This document shows positions 16,253 through 24,788 of a DNA stretch of 64,000 nt, one piece after another. The position numbers and the translations under genes are program-made. The notes under the pieces are model-generated. The model searched no databases. It saw nothing but the letters and a program-made list of their open reading frames with translations, and was not told the origin of the DNA. The stretch spans positions 219,212 to 283,211 of the forward strand of contig JAENZD010000003.1 of the NCBI GenBank assembly GCA_016841445.1, read 5' to 3'. Position 1 is the stretch's first letter. Every line of letters starts with the position of its first letter. The stretch comes from Anaerolineaceae bacterium (GTDB taxonomy: Bacteria; Chloroflexota; Anaerolineae; Anaerolineales; Anaerolineaceae).

Positions 16253-17521
16253 ATGGATATTTTAGGGTTAGAAAAAAAGAAACTGTCTGAATTAAGGTCA
16301 ATGGCTAATGATCTGGGTATTCCAAGGCCGCAGCGTCATAAAAAGGAAAGCCTGATATTAAGCGTTGCGCGAGCGATGGGCGAACAAGAAGGGCTTGAAA
16401 TTCGAGGCGGTGTTCTTGAAATAATGAACGAGGGGATTGGATTTTTACGTCAAAATTACCGTGTTGGTTCTGAAGATGTTTATGTCTCGCAAGCTCAACT
16501 GCGACGTTATGAACTACGGTCAGGGGATATGGTGATTGGACATGTGCGCCCCCCTCGAGAGTCGGAACGGCATTATGGTTTGTTAAAAGTGGAGTATGTT
16601 AATGGACAAACCCCCGATGAGGCACGTGAGAGACCCAGATTTAGCCGGTTGACCCCAATCTTCCCCGACAAACGGTTTAACCTGGAGTTTGATCCGAAAG
16701 TTCTCTCAACCCGACTCATCAACATGATCGCCCCGATTGGCCGCGGCCAGCGTGGGATGATCGTTTCGCCGCCTAAAGCGGGCAAGACAACCATATTAAA
16801 AGAGATTGCCAACGCGATTTATAATAACCATCCTGATGTCCGGCAGATCATGTCTTTGATAGGCGAACGACCGGAAGAGGTTACCGATATGGACCGATCT
16901 GTTGAGGCTGAGGTTGTCGCTTCGACATTTGATGAACCGGTGACATCCCATGTCCGTATGGCGGAGATCGCCCTGGAGCGAGCAAAACGCCTTGTTGAAT
17001 CCGGACATGATGTGGTAATCTTGATGGACTCATTAACCCGGTTGGCCAGGGCTTATAACCTGGTTGTAAACCCATCCGGACGAACGCTCTCCGGCGGTTT
17101 AGATCCATCAGCCTTGTACCCACCTAAGAACTTCTTTGGTGCTGCGAGAAATCTCGAAGAAGGCGGATCACTGTCGATCATTGCAACAGCCCTTGTGGAT
17201 ACCGGGTCACGTTTGGACGATGTTGTTTTCGAGGAATTCAAAGGCACCGGCAATATGGAACTGCACCTCTCACGACGGCTGCAGGAACGCCGCACATTCC
17301 CGGCTATCGATATTGAACGTTCTTCTACACGTCGGGAAGATCTGTTGTTAGGACCTGATATTTTGAAACGTGTGTGGTTGATGCGCAGGATGTACATTCA
17401 GATGATTAGCTCACCACCCCAGGGTGCCGGTATGGATATCGCCGTGGCGACAGAAGCATTGATCCAGCAGATTGCCCGGGCAAAGACCAACCTTGAATTC
17501 TTGGAAACGCTCAACGACTAA
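16253..17521 (+). CDS. rho: Transcription termination factor Rho
   Basis: A 422-residue hexameric RNA helicase that ends transcription on unstructured C-rich RNA. It shows the N-terminal Rho domain, the cold-shock-like RNA-binding domain (GVLEIMNEGIGFLRQNY), Walker A PPKAGKTT (173-180), the catalytic and R-loop region (VEAEVVASTFDEP, MAEIALERAKRLVE) and the invariant DSLTRLARAYN. The length matches compact Rho proteins without an N-terminal insertion. The ATG at 16253 is preceded by a purine-rich site. It is followed 28 nt later by a LysM/M23 gene and the two may be co-transcribed. Confidence 0.97.
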   Translation: MDILGLEKKKLSELRSMANDLGIPRPQRHKKESLILSVARAMGEQEGLEIRGGVLEIMNEGIGFLRQNYRVGSEDVYVSQAQLRRYELRSGDMVIGHVRPPRESERHYGLLKVEYVNGQTPDEARERPRFSRLTPIFPDKRFNLEFDPKVLSTRLINMIAPIGRGQRGMIVSPPKAGKTTILKEIANAIYNNHPDVRQIMSLIGERPEEVTDMDRSVEAEVVASTFDEPVTSHVRMAEIALERAKRLVESGHDVVILMDSLTRLARAYNLVVNPSGRTLSGGLDPSALYPPKNFFGAARNLEEGGSLSIIATALVDTGSRLDDVVFEEFKGTGNMELHLSRRLQERRTFPAIDIERSSTRREDLLLGPDILKRVWLMRRMYIQMISSPPQGAGMDIAVATEALIQQIARAKTNLEFLETLND

Positions 17522-17548
17522 CCAAGATCAATCGTTTGAGGTGATAAT

Positions 17549-18646
17549 TTGGAAAAAGAAACAGTAGAGACATCACAGGATAAAAAGCCATCCAAAAAAT
17601 GGCTCATTTGGACATCCTGGTTAGTCACGGCTGTCCTTGTGGCACTTCTTGTGTCGGTTCTATTCTGGCAGCCTACCCTGGCCCAGGAATTGGCTAAAAA
17701 AAATGGGGATGAGACTGCGGTTTATGCTGACCTCAGTGCTGAAATACCCTCCGATGTTACCGTTAATCTGCCTTACTTTGAAGTGGCACCCCAAGAGGAA
17801 ATCCTCAGCCGAAATCCTGAAACCCAGACAATTGCTCCCACAAGGCCTCGCAGTGAACCGGTAGATTATGAAGTTGAACTGGGAGATGCTGTGTTTAGCA
17901 TTGCGCAGAAATATAACATCAGCCCTGAAACGCTGCTGTGGTCGAATTATGATGTATTAAAAGATGACCCGCACACATTATCGGTTGGCCAAGTATTAAG
18001 GATACCGCCAACGAATGGTATTCTCTACGAATGGGAAGAAGGCGATACCATTGAACAAGTTGCGGCAGATTTTAGAGCGAATGTGGATGATATCTTGAAC
18101 TGGTCTGGAAACGACCTGGACCTGACAAACCCTGAGGTCGAAATGGGTGAGATTGTGATGATCCCTGGTGGTGAACGTGAATTCCAGCAGTGGGTCGTAC
18201 CAACCTATGCCGTCGGGAGGTCCGGCACCAACGCGTCACTGCCGGGTGGCTGTGAGGTCACCGGTGCAGGTTTATACGGCGGCGGATTCTTTATATGGCC
18301 GACGGCCAACCAATACCTCTCAGGGAATGACTTTTGGTCCGGGCACCTGGCGATTGATATTGCTACGCCAATAGGCATGCCGGTCTATGCGGCTGATTCG
18401 GGTGTGGTTGTTTTCGCAGGCTGGGACAGCAACGGCTATGGTAATGTGGTGATGATTGATCACCAGAACGGCTACCATACCCTGTACGCCCACCTGAGTT
18501 CATTGGGTACGTCTTGTGGTTCAAATATTGTTCAGGGTAGTGTTCTCGGGTATGCTGGTTCAACCGGAAATTCGACGGGTCCCCACCTGCACTTTGAGGT
18601 TCGATACCTGGGTGGGTTCCTGAATCCATGGACCGTATTACCCTGA
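17549..18646 (+). CDS. LysM-containing M23 endopeptidase, membrane-anchored
   Basis: A 365-residue cell-envelope protein. A single transmembrane anchor (about 18-43) is followed by a LysM domain (VELGDAVFSIAQKYNISPETLLWSN), a second LysM-like segment (EEGDTIEQVAADFRANVDDILNW) and a C-terminal M23/LytM domain with GHLAID and PHLHFEV, which hold the zinc ligands HxxxD and HxH. The set is complete, so it can cleave peptidoglycan cross-links. The start is TTG at 17549, supported by GAGGTGA at 17538-17544. It follows rho and precedes tRNA-Arg. Confidence 0.93.
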   Translation: MEKETVETSQDKKPSKKWLIWTSWLVTAVLVALLVSVLFWQPTLAQELAKKNGDETAVYADLSAEIPSDVTVNLPYFEVAPQEEILSRNPETQTIAPTRPRSEPVDYEVELGDAVFSIAQKYNISPETLLWSNYDVLKDDPHTLSVGQVLRIPPTNGILYEWEEGDTIEQVAADFRANVDDILNWSGNDLDLTNPEVEMGEIVMIPGGEREFQQWVVPTYAVGRSGTNASLPGGCEVTGAGLYGGGFFIWPTANQYLSGNDFWSGHLAIDIATPIGMPVYAADSGVVVFAGWDSNGYGNVVMIDHQNGYHTLYAHLSSLGTSCGSNIVQGSVLGYAGSTGNSTGPHLHFEVRYLGGFLNPWTVLP

Positions 18647-18671
18647 GATGTGATATAATCATGCATCGATT

Positions 18672-18745
18672 GCTCCAGTAGCTCAACTGGACAGAGCAAG
18701 GCACTCCTAACGCCTAGGTTGGGGGTTCGAGTCCCTCCTGGAGCA
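18672..18745 (+). tRNA. tRNA-Arg (CCT)
   Basis: A 74-nt cloverleaf: acceptor GCTCCAG/CTGGAGC, D-stem GCTC/GAGC, anticodon loop CTCCTAA with anticodon CCT, T-arm with GTTCGAGT and discriminator A. CCA is not encoded. The lowest anticodon-stem pair is A-C and one T-stem pair is G-T. A strong terminator follows at 18758-18785. Confidence 0.95.
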
Positions 18746-18757
18746 TCAATTTAAAAT

Positions 18758-18785
18758 AAAAAGCGCCCAATTTTGGGCGCTTTTT
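18758..18785. terminator. Bidirectional intrinsic terminator after tRNA-Arg
   Basis: GCGCCCA (18763-18769) and TGGGCGC (18774-18780) with flanking A5 and T5 runs make a stem with a U-tract in both directions. It ends the tRNA transcript on the plus strand and the 18804-19187 gene on the minus strand. Confidence 0.9.
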
Positions 18786-18803
18786 CTATTGTTTAGATGG
18801 TTT

Positions 18804-19187
18804 CTACCATTCGGCATCCATGTCTCCAAAGTCGATATCGATGTCGGCTTCTTCATCGTCTTCTTCCGGTTCCTGGCGTACCCAAAGAACAAGCATATCG
18901 CCTTTCTCGCTGTCAATAGCCCGTGCAGCGATAATTGGAACTTCTTTTTTCAATCCAATCGGATCGCGATATTCGAGAAACATCGTTGCTTTTTGTGCCC
19001 ATGCTTTATGACATCTTTCAATGAGTGCTTCACCATTGAATGTTCGCAATGTGGTTCTGGCGGTATTGAAAAGGTAAGGACTCTCACTCAATCCTGCAGT
19101 CCACCCGTTGACGCCGATGAGAAAATCGCTATCGACAGAGTCAAAGTTAGGTGTCGGCCCTTCAATAATTGTTATTTTGTTATCCAT
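18804..19187 (-). CDS. Conserved-type hypothetical protein with acidic C-terminus
   Basis: A 127-residue soluble protein. The first 100 residues contain short beta-like stretches (TIIEGPTPNFDS, FLIGVNGWTAGL, MFLEYRDPIGLKKEVPIIAARAI) and end in MLVLWVRQ; the last 20 residues are almost all Asp/Glu. It is preceded by a GAGG ribosome site and followed by a strong bidirectional terminator, so it appears monocistronic. I do not recognise the family and assign no function. The sequence is well formed and coding-like. Confidence 0.7.
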   Translation of the reverse strand: MDNKITIIEGPTPNFDSVDSDFLIGVNGWTAGLSESPYLFNTARTTLRTFNGEALIERCHKAWAQKATMFLEYRDPIGLKKEVPIIAARAIDSEKGDMLVLWVRQEPEEDDEEADIDIDFGDMDAEW

Positions 19188-19329
19188 AAATGATGACCTC
19201 GAAGGTATTCAACCCTGTTAATCGGAAGAATAAACAACGATTATTTGATAATCGTGCAGGATTCTACCATCAAAATATCGAGGAGTTAAGCCCGTTAAGA
19301 AATTCTTTAAGATACTTTTCCTTGATGAT

Positions 19330-20985
19330 TTATGGATTAGTATTGTTATAGAACCAGTTGTAGGCGTAAAAACCGCCTGAAGTTGTTTCTAACCGGATTG
19401 AAATTTGTGCATTGCCAGCCAGAGATGCAGGGATATTAAATGTCTTGCTGAAAGATCCACCGTCTCCGGAATCAATGGTGGTGACAAGTACCCCACCGAC
19501 TCCCTGGGTGCCCATTTCGCCCATCAGAACTTTAAAATCATACCCAGCCGGGAAGTTATTGGTTGTGATGGAAACAGAAGTGTCTTCGACGACACTTGTG
19601 ATGGTGAATGTGGGAATGCCGGCATAGCCACCATTTCCATCGGTACCGCTGCCCTCACCGGCGGTATTGTTATAGAACCAGTTAAAGGCATAAAACCCAC
19701 CGGAAGTTGATTCAAGGCGGATAGCAATCTGATAATCACCTGCTAAAGCTGCTGGAATATCGAACGTCTTGCTGAACTTGCCGCCAGAACCAGAGTCAAT
19801 GGTTGTGACTTCAATCCCATCAATGCCCTGGGTGCCCATCTTGCCCATCAGGACTTTGAAATCATAACCAGCCGGGAAGTTGTTCGTCTCAATTGTTACT
19901 GTATCATCCATCACGACATCTGATATGGTAAATGTGGGGATACCTGTGTACCCACCTGGAACTGTACCGCCTGATGTTGTGTTGTTGTAAAACCAATTAT
20001 AAGAGTAGTAGTAGCCATCAAGTGATTCCAGGCGAATCGCAATTTGGTATTCGCCAGCCAGCTCCGCAGGGATCTCAAACGTTTCAACGAAAGACCCACC
20101 TGCACCGGAATTAATCGTGGTGACCTGGATACCGCCAATGCCCTTGGTGCCCATGAGACCCATCAATAATTTGAAGTCCCTTCCTGCAGGGTAGTTATAA
20201 GTCCGGATGGTTACTTCTTCGTCCTCAACCACGGATAAAATGGATATGGTAGGAACACCCGTATAGTACCCATCGCTGATGCTGCCAATGCCGCCGTAGC
20301 TTCCGGTGGTATTGAAGAAATCCTTGTATGTGGCAAAGTCGCTTTCGAGCGATTCGAACCGGATGGATAATTCGTCTTGCCCTGTCAAACTATCAGGGAT
20401 ATCAAATTCCATGATGAAATCAACATCGGTTTCCCATGTAAAAGTTGTTACTGGAACCCCATCAATGCCCTGCGTTCCTTCTTCTCCCATCAAAACCTGG
20501 ATTGTCTCATCAGTGGGGAAGTTTCTTCCTCGAACGACGACCAGTTCATCTTCTTTAACAGATAAGACATTGATGGATCCGGTCCCTTCGGAGTCAGCAG
20601 CGATGCCGCCTTCATGGGTTCCGAAATCAGCATTCGTGAACCAGTTATAAGCGTAATAGCCACCCGTTGTTGAATCGAGCCGGATTGCAATGAGCTCCAG
20701 GGGACCAAGCTCCAGTGGGATATCGAACGTAAACGTCAAACTCCCACCGGCTCCCGAGTTAACTGAACCCACAACAATGCCATTGATCCCTTTTGTTCCA
20801 AATTCACCCATTCTTGCAATGAAATCCCGGTTCGCAGGGAAATTATATGTCTTGATTGTCACCTTTTCACTATCGGTGACACCCAATATCGAAAATGTGG
20901 GCACCGTGCTTGCTTCAACGGTGAAAACCGAAGAAATTAATACCAAGCCAATGATCACAAGAAAGGTTAATGTCTTTTTACTCAT
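19330..20985 (-). CDS. Secreted protein of five tandem ~95-residue repeats
   Basis: A 551-residue exported protein. A Sec signal peptide (1-25, ending VFTVEA) is followed by five repeats of about 95-100 residues with the pattern (V/I)PTFxI...NFPA..DF...MG..GT.GI.G..V..I.SG.GGSF...F.IP..LAG...IAIRLES..GGYYAYNWFYNN. Repeats 3-5 are the most alike; repeat 2 is the most diverged. Short linkers rich in Gly/Ser/Thr join them. Each unit looks like a beta-sandwich, so the whole is probably a surface or extracellular binding protein. No catalytic motif, LPXTG or anchor is seen. Transcription appears monocistronic. Confidence 0.85.
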   Translation of the reverse strand: MSKKTLTFLVIIGLVLISSVFTVEASTVPTFSILGVTDSEKVTIKTYNFPANRDFIARMGEFGTKGINGIVVGSVNSGAGGSLTFTFDIPLELGPLELIAIRLDSTTGGYYAYNWFTNADFGTHEGGIAADSEGTGSINVLSVKEDELVVVRGRNFPTDETIQVLMGEEGTQGIDGVPVTTFTWETDVDFIMEFDIPDSLTGQDELSIRFESLESDFATYKDFFNTTGSYGGIGSISDGYYTGVPTISILSVVEDEEVTIRTYNYPAGRDFKLLMGLMGTKGIGGIQVTTINSGAGGSFVETFEIPAELAGEYQIAIRLESLDGYYYSYNWFYNNTTSGGTVPGGYTGIPTFTISDVVMDDTVTIETNNFPAGYDFKVLMGKMGTQGIDGIEVTTIDSGSGGKFSKTFDIPAALAGDYQIAIRLESTSGGFYAFNWFYNNTAGEGSGTDGNGGYAGIPTFTITSVVEDTSVSITTNNFPAGYDFKVLMGEMGTQGVGGVLVTTIDSGDGGSFSKTFNIPASLAGNAQISIRLETTSGGFYAYNWFYNNTNP

Positions 20986-21420
20986 CAGAACCTCTTCTTT
21001 CTTAAAATTGTCTGTCCGTATCCTTAATAATACCCAATATTAGACAAGAATTATCCAAATTTAAACCAATTTCGTAAAACTTTTAACGATTTCATTTTTC
21101 TGTAAATCTTTTTTATACTAGAACGTGATCCGAGGCAAAATTTGAGCGTAAATTGAATGCTGTGATAGGGCTGTCTTTATTCGCAATCGTTTGATTGTCT
21201 TTGAGCCAAGATATACCCATGTTCGAAGAAACATATCTTTTTTGCTCCGTTGTTTTTCCCTCCCTGTCATTATCCTGACAGAGCGTTATTTTATCGGGTG
21301 TGTCTTGATTCCCATAAAAAACCATTTGGCTCATCCAGGTCCTCATTAATTATTTTTTAATTATACAATAAAAATTTATTTACTTCAATTAAATGAAAGG
21401 GGCGATTTCATATTTTGTAT
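20986..21420. other. AT-rich intergenic region
   Basis: About 435 bp between the repeat-protein gene and the hsp20 terminator. It contains a 16-nt sequence (21023-21038) that recurs at 29661-29676 upstream of another secreted-protein gene, and a CTGTCA/TGACAG inverted repeat near 21270. A 73-77 codon minus-strand ORF (21113-21346) with a weak GAGG site is possible but has no recognisable features. Confidence 0.5.
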
Positions 21421-21460
21421 TAAAACAAAAACAGGCCGCTGTTGAATTGGCGGCCTGTTT
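21421..21460 (-). terminator. Intrinsic terminator of the hsp20 gene
   Basis: AAACAGGCCGC (21429-21439) and GCGGCCTGTTT (21450-21460) form a perfect 11-bp stem. On the minus strand it is followed by ttttgtttta, a U-rich tract, 19 nt after the hsp20 stop codon. Confidence 0.9.
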
Positions 21461-21478
21461 ATCCGTGTTATTTTTGAG

Positions 21479-21895
21479 CTATTTATGGTTGATCTTGATT
21501 GTGTGTGGTTTAGCTTCTTCTGCTTTTGGCACGAATATTGTTAAAACACCATTTTCGAGATCTGCTTCTACTTTATTCGAATCCAAGGGGGTCGGAAGCG
21601 TCAATACACGATGGAACTTGCCGCTTGGACGTTCCGTCAGCAAGTAGTTCTCGCTTTCGTCCCGGTTGATTTTGATTTCACCAGCAATGGTCACTATTTC
21701 GTTCACGATCTGAATATCAAGGTCATCAGGGTGAACACCAGGCAGCAGAGCTGAAATGGTGAATGAGTCTGAATCGGCTTTGACATCAATTGGGAATGTG
21801 ATTTTTGCTGAATAATCTTCATCCCAATCTCGCATCATTTCATCCAGCATGCGCCGGCGTGCGGTACGTCGAACAGGGTTTATATAAAGTGTCAT
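21479..21895 (-). CDS. Hsp20 / alpha-crystallin small heat-shock protein
   Basis: A 138-residue ATP-independent holdase chaperone. The alpha-crystallin domain spans most of the protein, with the conserved strands FTISALLPGVHPDDLDI, IVTIAGEI and the C-terminal LENGVLTIFVPK signature. The basic N-terminus (RRTARRRMLDEMM) is short. The open frame extends to 21943, but a GGAGG 4 nt before the ATG at 21893-21895 fixes the start. It is monocistronic, with its own terminator, and divergent from the M23 gene at 22061. No CIRCE element was seen upstream. Confidence 0.93.
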   Translation of the reverse strand: MTLYINPVRRTARRRMLDEMMRDWDEDYSAKITFPIDVKADSDSFTISALLPGVHPDDLDIQIVNEIVTIAGEIKINRDESENYLLTERPSGKFHRVLTLPTPLDSNKVEADLENGVLTIFVPKAEEAKPHTIKINHK

Positions 21896-21998
21896 TGTTC
21901 CTCCAATTGGTTGTTTAATTAATTTCATCCTTATGGTATTCATTTTTTATTAACAGGGTGTTGGAAAAAAATTTGAGATATATAAGAATTCTGATTAA

Positions 21999-22028
21999 TT
22001 GCTATCCCAAGATGACCTCTGTTACAAT
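21999..22028 (+). promoter_or_regulatory. Candidate promoter of the M23 peptidase gene
   Basis: TTGCTA (21999-22004) and TACAAT (22023-22028) with an 18-bp spacer lie 33 nt upstream of the ATG at 22061. Confidence 0.4.
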
Positions 22029-22060
22029 GAAATGGTCTTTTTAATGGAAAAGAAAATACT

Positions 22061-22765
22061 ATGAAAAAAAGTTTAATCACACTCCTGGCCGCTGCAGGTG
22101 TCCTCATAGCTGCCGGCGGGTATTTCCTGGTGAATTTTTATTTTTCTCCCACCAGACGGACCCGGAAGGTGTTGGCATTTCTTAATGATCCGCAATCCCA
22201 TCGGGATTGGGTTCTACAAGGTAAAACCGGATGCGGGGATGCACCTTTCTTAATGCCGACCACCGGGATGATTGGATTCTTATGGGATGATTCTTTCCGG
22301 CCCGGGCACCGGCACCAGGGGATTGATATTTTTGCAGGAACAAGTCCTGGCGAAACCCCGGTCTATGCTGCCTATGAAGGCTATCTCACCCGTTTGGCAG
22401 ATTGGAAATCGACTGTGATCATCCGGGTGCCATCGGACCCCCTGAACCCCGATCAGCAGATTTGGACCTATTACACCCATATGGCAGACCCATCGGGCAT
22501 TTCGCTGATCCAACCTGATTTTCCGCCGGGAACTGACGAGGTTTATGTGCCTGCAGGTACGCTACTGGGATACCAGGGAAACTATTCCGGAACACCGGGT
22601 AATCCGACTGGTGTCCATCTCCATTTTTCGATTGTGAAAGATGATGGAAGCGGGAACTTCCTGAATGAACTTGATTTTCGTAATACCCTCGATCCTTCCC
22701 CTTACTTTGGGATGGCTTTGAATGCCAATGAAAACCCGAATGATATACCAAAGTGTGAGCAATAA
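22061..22765 (+). CDS. M23 family metallopeptidase, membrane-anchored
   Basis: A 234-residue protein with one N-terminal hydrophobic segment (about 4-28) and an M23-like domain. Zinc-ligand motifs are HRHQGIDIF (His and Asp) and VHLHFSI (HxH). A Pro-rich insertion lies in the middle. The second M23 of the window; unlike the one at 17549 it has no LysM domain. It probably acts outside the membrane on peptidoglycan or peptides. It is followed by an MBL-like gene 87 nt later. Confidence 0.88.
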   Translation: MKKSLITLLAAAGVLIAAGGYFLVNFYFSPTRRTRKVLAFLNDPQSHRDWVLQGKTGCGDAPFLMPTTGMIGFLWDDSFRPGHRHQGIDIFAGTSPGETPVYAAYEGYLTRLADWKSTVIIRVPSDPLNPDQQIWTYYTHMADPSGISLIQPDFPPGTDEVYVPAGTLLGYQGNYSGTPGNPTGVHLHFSIVKDDGSGNFLNELDFRNTLDPSPYFGMALNANENPNDIPKCEQ

Positions 22766-22852
22766 CCAAGTGATGGCACTGAGTATTGCAGGTTTTTAAT
22801 CGTATAATAATGAGGCACCATCGAGATCATTTTATCATTTCAGGGAGTACGC

Positions 22853-23704
22853 ATGCAGGAAATTGCAGACAGGGTCTTTATTGATAGCACCTTCCAGGAC
22901 AATACAGTGGGATTCATTCGCTCAGGGGAGAAGCTTTTATTGATTGATGCACCTTTCAGATTGGAAGATCAACTGTCCTGGTGCAGAGAGATCAACAAGC
23001 TGGGTCATTTTAAGGAAAAATACCTCCTCTTGTTGGATACCCATATTGATCGGACCTATGGTGCGCATGCTGCAGAGGCAAATATCCTGGCCCATCAAAA
23101 TGCTGTTGAGATATTGGAAAATCGCTCAGGGACCATTCGGCAGCAGGACCTGGATTTTGGAATCGATATGGTAGTAAAGGAAATACCAACCAATATTCAT
23201 TGGCCTATTCCTGATTTATCCTACTCACATGACCTCCTGATCAATTGGGAAGAGGTCCAAATAACAATAACCCACCAACCTGGTGCGCACCTGGCAGGCA
23301 GTTGGGTGCATTGTGACGCAAAACAAATTCTCTTCGTCGGCGATAGTGTGGTTGTCAACCAACCCCCATTTTTCGCCTGGTCTGATCTGGGAAAATGGCT
23401 TGAGGAGATTCGATGGCTGTTATCAGACAGGTTTAAGAACTATACGATTATTAATGGACGTAATGGCATCATTAAAACAAAATCGATAGAAAAGCAGCAT
23501 GACCTGCTGTTGCGAGCTGAAACGTTGATCCAGGAGGTCATGCAGTCCGAATCTTCACCAGAAAATATCAAAGAAGCAGCAGTGGCTTTGCTTAAAAAGA
23601 TCAACTACAACCGGGAGTTCAAAGATCTGTATTTGGACAGGCTAATATGGGGAATCAAGCACTATATTCAAAGGCATGATCTAAATTTAGAAGCAGGTCA
23701 TTGA
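22853..23704 (+). CDS. Metallo-beta-lactamase-fold protein with altered metal motif
   Basis: A 283-residue soluble protein of the MBL superfamily: an N-terminal beta-sheet start (DNTVGFIRSGEKLLLIDAP), then LLLDTHIDRTYGAH where the THxHxDH motif should be, a His in HQPGAHLAGS, and LFVGDSVV for the later Asp motif. The first motif keeps only one of the His ligands in the usual place, so the metal site is either changed or lost. The C-terminal 90 residues are mainly helical. Its stop overlaps the ribosome site of the asparaginase gene, so the two are an operon. The reaction is unknown. Confidence 0.7.
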   Translation: MQEIADRVFIDSTFQDNTVGFIRSGEKLLLIDAPFRLEDQLSWCREINKLGHFKEKYLLLLDTHIDRTYGAHAAEANILAHQNAVEILENRSGTIRQQDLDFGIDMVVKEIPTNIHWPIPDLSYSHDLLINWEEVQITITHQPGAHLAGSWVHCDAKQILFVGDSVVVNQPPFFAWSDLGKWLEEIRWLLSDRFKNYTIINGRNGIIKTKSIEKQHDLLLRAETLIQEVMQSESSPENIKEAAVALLKKINYNREFKDLYLDRLIWGIKHYIQRHDLNLEAGH

Positions 23705-23715
23705 GGAGATTTTAT

Positions 23716-24768
23716 ATGAAGGCTGACGAATGTGCACCCCTGGTTGAAATTACTAGGGGCGAAATTGTGGAGTCCATTCAATTTGGTGCATTTATCGTTG
23801 TGGATTCTAATGGGACTGTGATTGCAAGTGAAGGTTCTCCAGAATTAGTGAGCTACCCCCGCAGTTCAATGAAACCCTTCCAGGCTCTCCCTTTTATCGA
23901 GAAGGGTGGCGATGAAGCATTTGATTTCACGGCTCAAGAGATTGCGATTATGTGCGCATCTCATGCCGGGACGCCATTACACACCTCCGTAATTGCTGGC
24001 ATGCATAAGAAGCTTGGAACCAGCGAGTCTGACCTGGCCTGTGGGGTTCACTGGCCTGGTGATTTGGACGCAAGGAAGGCGTTACGAATGGCGGGAGAAT
24101 CCCCCAACCAATTTCATCATAATTGTTCTGGTAAGCATACGGGAATGCTGGCGCATGCAAGGTTGCGTGAGTTGGAGATTGAGCAATATCTCGATCTGAG
24201 TCATCCTGTCCAGGTTTCAATACGGGAAACACTGGCTCAAATGGTTGGACTGACCCCGGAAGCAATGCCGGTAGGGGTCGATGGGTGCTCTGCGCCGGTT
24301 TACGGTATTCCATTGAAGAACATGGCCGCTGGTACTGCTTCACTGGCTGACCCCGAACGCCTGGCGCCGATAAGGGCAGCAGCCTGCCGCAAGATCACGC
24401 ATGCCATGATGGCGCACCCTGTTATGGTTGCTGGACCGGGGAAATTTGATACGCTCTTGATGGAAGTGGCGGGCGGTAAAGTCTTTTCAAAAGCAGGTGC
24501 AGAAGGTTACCAGATCATTGGCGTTATGCCAGGGGCTGTTTTCAAAGGATCAGATGGTATGGGCATAGCGATAAAGATTTCTGATGGAGATTTTCACGGG
24601 CGCGGACGGGCATCAGTTGTCCTGACGATATTATCTGCGCTTGGTGTTTTGACAAAAGAAGACCTCAAAGAATTATCTGCTTTTGGGAACATCCCGGTTA
24701 AAAACTGGCGTGGGCTGGATGTTGGTGAAATCCATCCGGCATTTTCACTGCCAGAGAAATTAATTTAA
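23716..24768 (+). CDS. L-asparaginase II-type amidohydrolase
   Basis: A 350-residue enzyme of the asparaginase II family found in Rhizobium and many bacteria, which hydrolyses L-asparagine to aspartate and ammonia. Family blocks include YPRSSMKPFQALP, IAIMCASHAGTPLH, HHNCSGKHTGMLAHA and GVDGCSAPVYGIPL. The frame is open from a TTG at 23701, but GAGGAG at 23703-23708 sits 7 nt before the ATG at 23716, which is therefore the start. It follows the MBL-like gene by 11 nt and precedes nth by 20 nt; these three form a likely operon. No signal peptide, so cytoplasmic. Confidence 0.9.
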   Translation: MKADECAPLVEITRGEIVESIQFGAFIVVDSNGTVIASEGSPELVSYPRSSMKPFQALPFIEKGGDEAFDFTAQEIAIMCASHAGTPLHTSVIAGMHKKLGTSESDLACGVHWPGDLDARKALRMAGESPNQFHHNCSGKHTGMLAHARLRELEIEQYLDLSHPVQVSIRETLAQMVGLTPEAMPVGVDGCSAPVYGIPLKNMAAGTASLADPERLAPIRAAACRKITHAMMAHPVMVAGPGKFDTLLMEVAGGKVFSKAGAEGYQIIGVMPGAVFKGSDGMGIAIKISDGDFHGRGRASVVLTILSALGVLTKEDLKELSAFGNIPVKNWRGLDVGEIHPAFSLPEKLI

Positions 24769-24788
24769 GCAGAAAGTAAAATAGTCCA

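Noticed and set aside
21113..21346. 73-77 codon ORF upstream of the repeat protein
   Set aside because: Only a weak GAGG site and no recognisable domain; AT-rich region. Cannot be excluded but not supported.
23716..24768. Selenoprotein or in-frame UGA in genes near tRNA-Sec
   Set aside because: All nearby genes end at their expected family lengths; no continued reading past a UGA is supported in the window.
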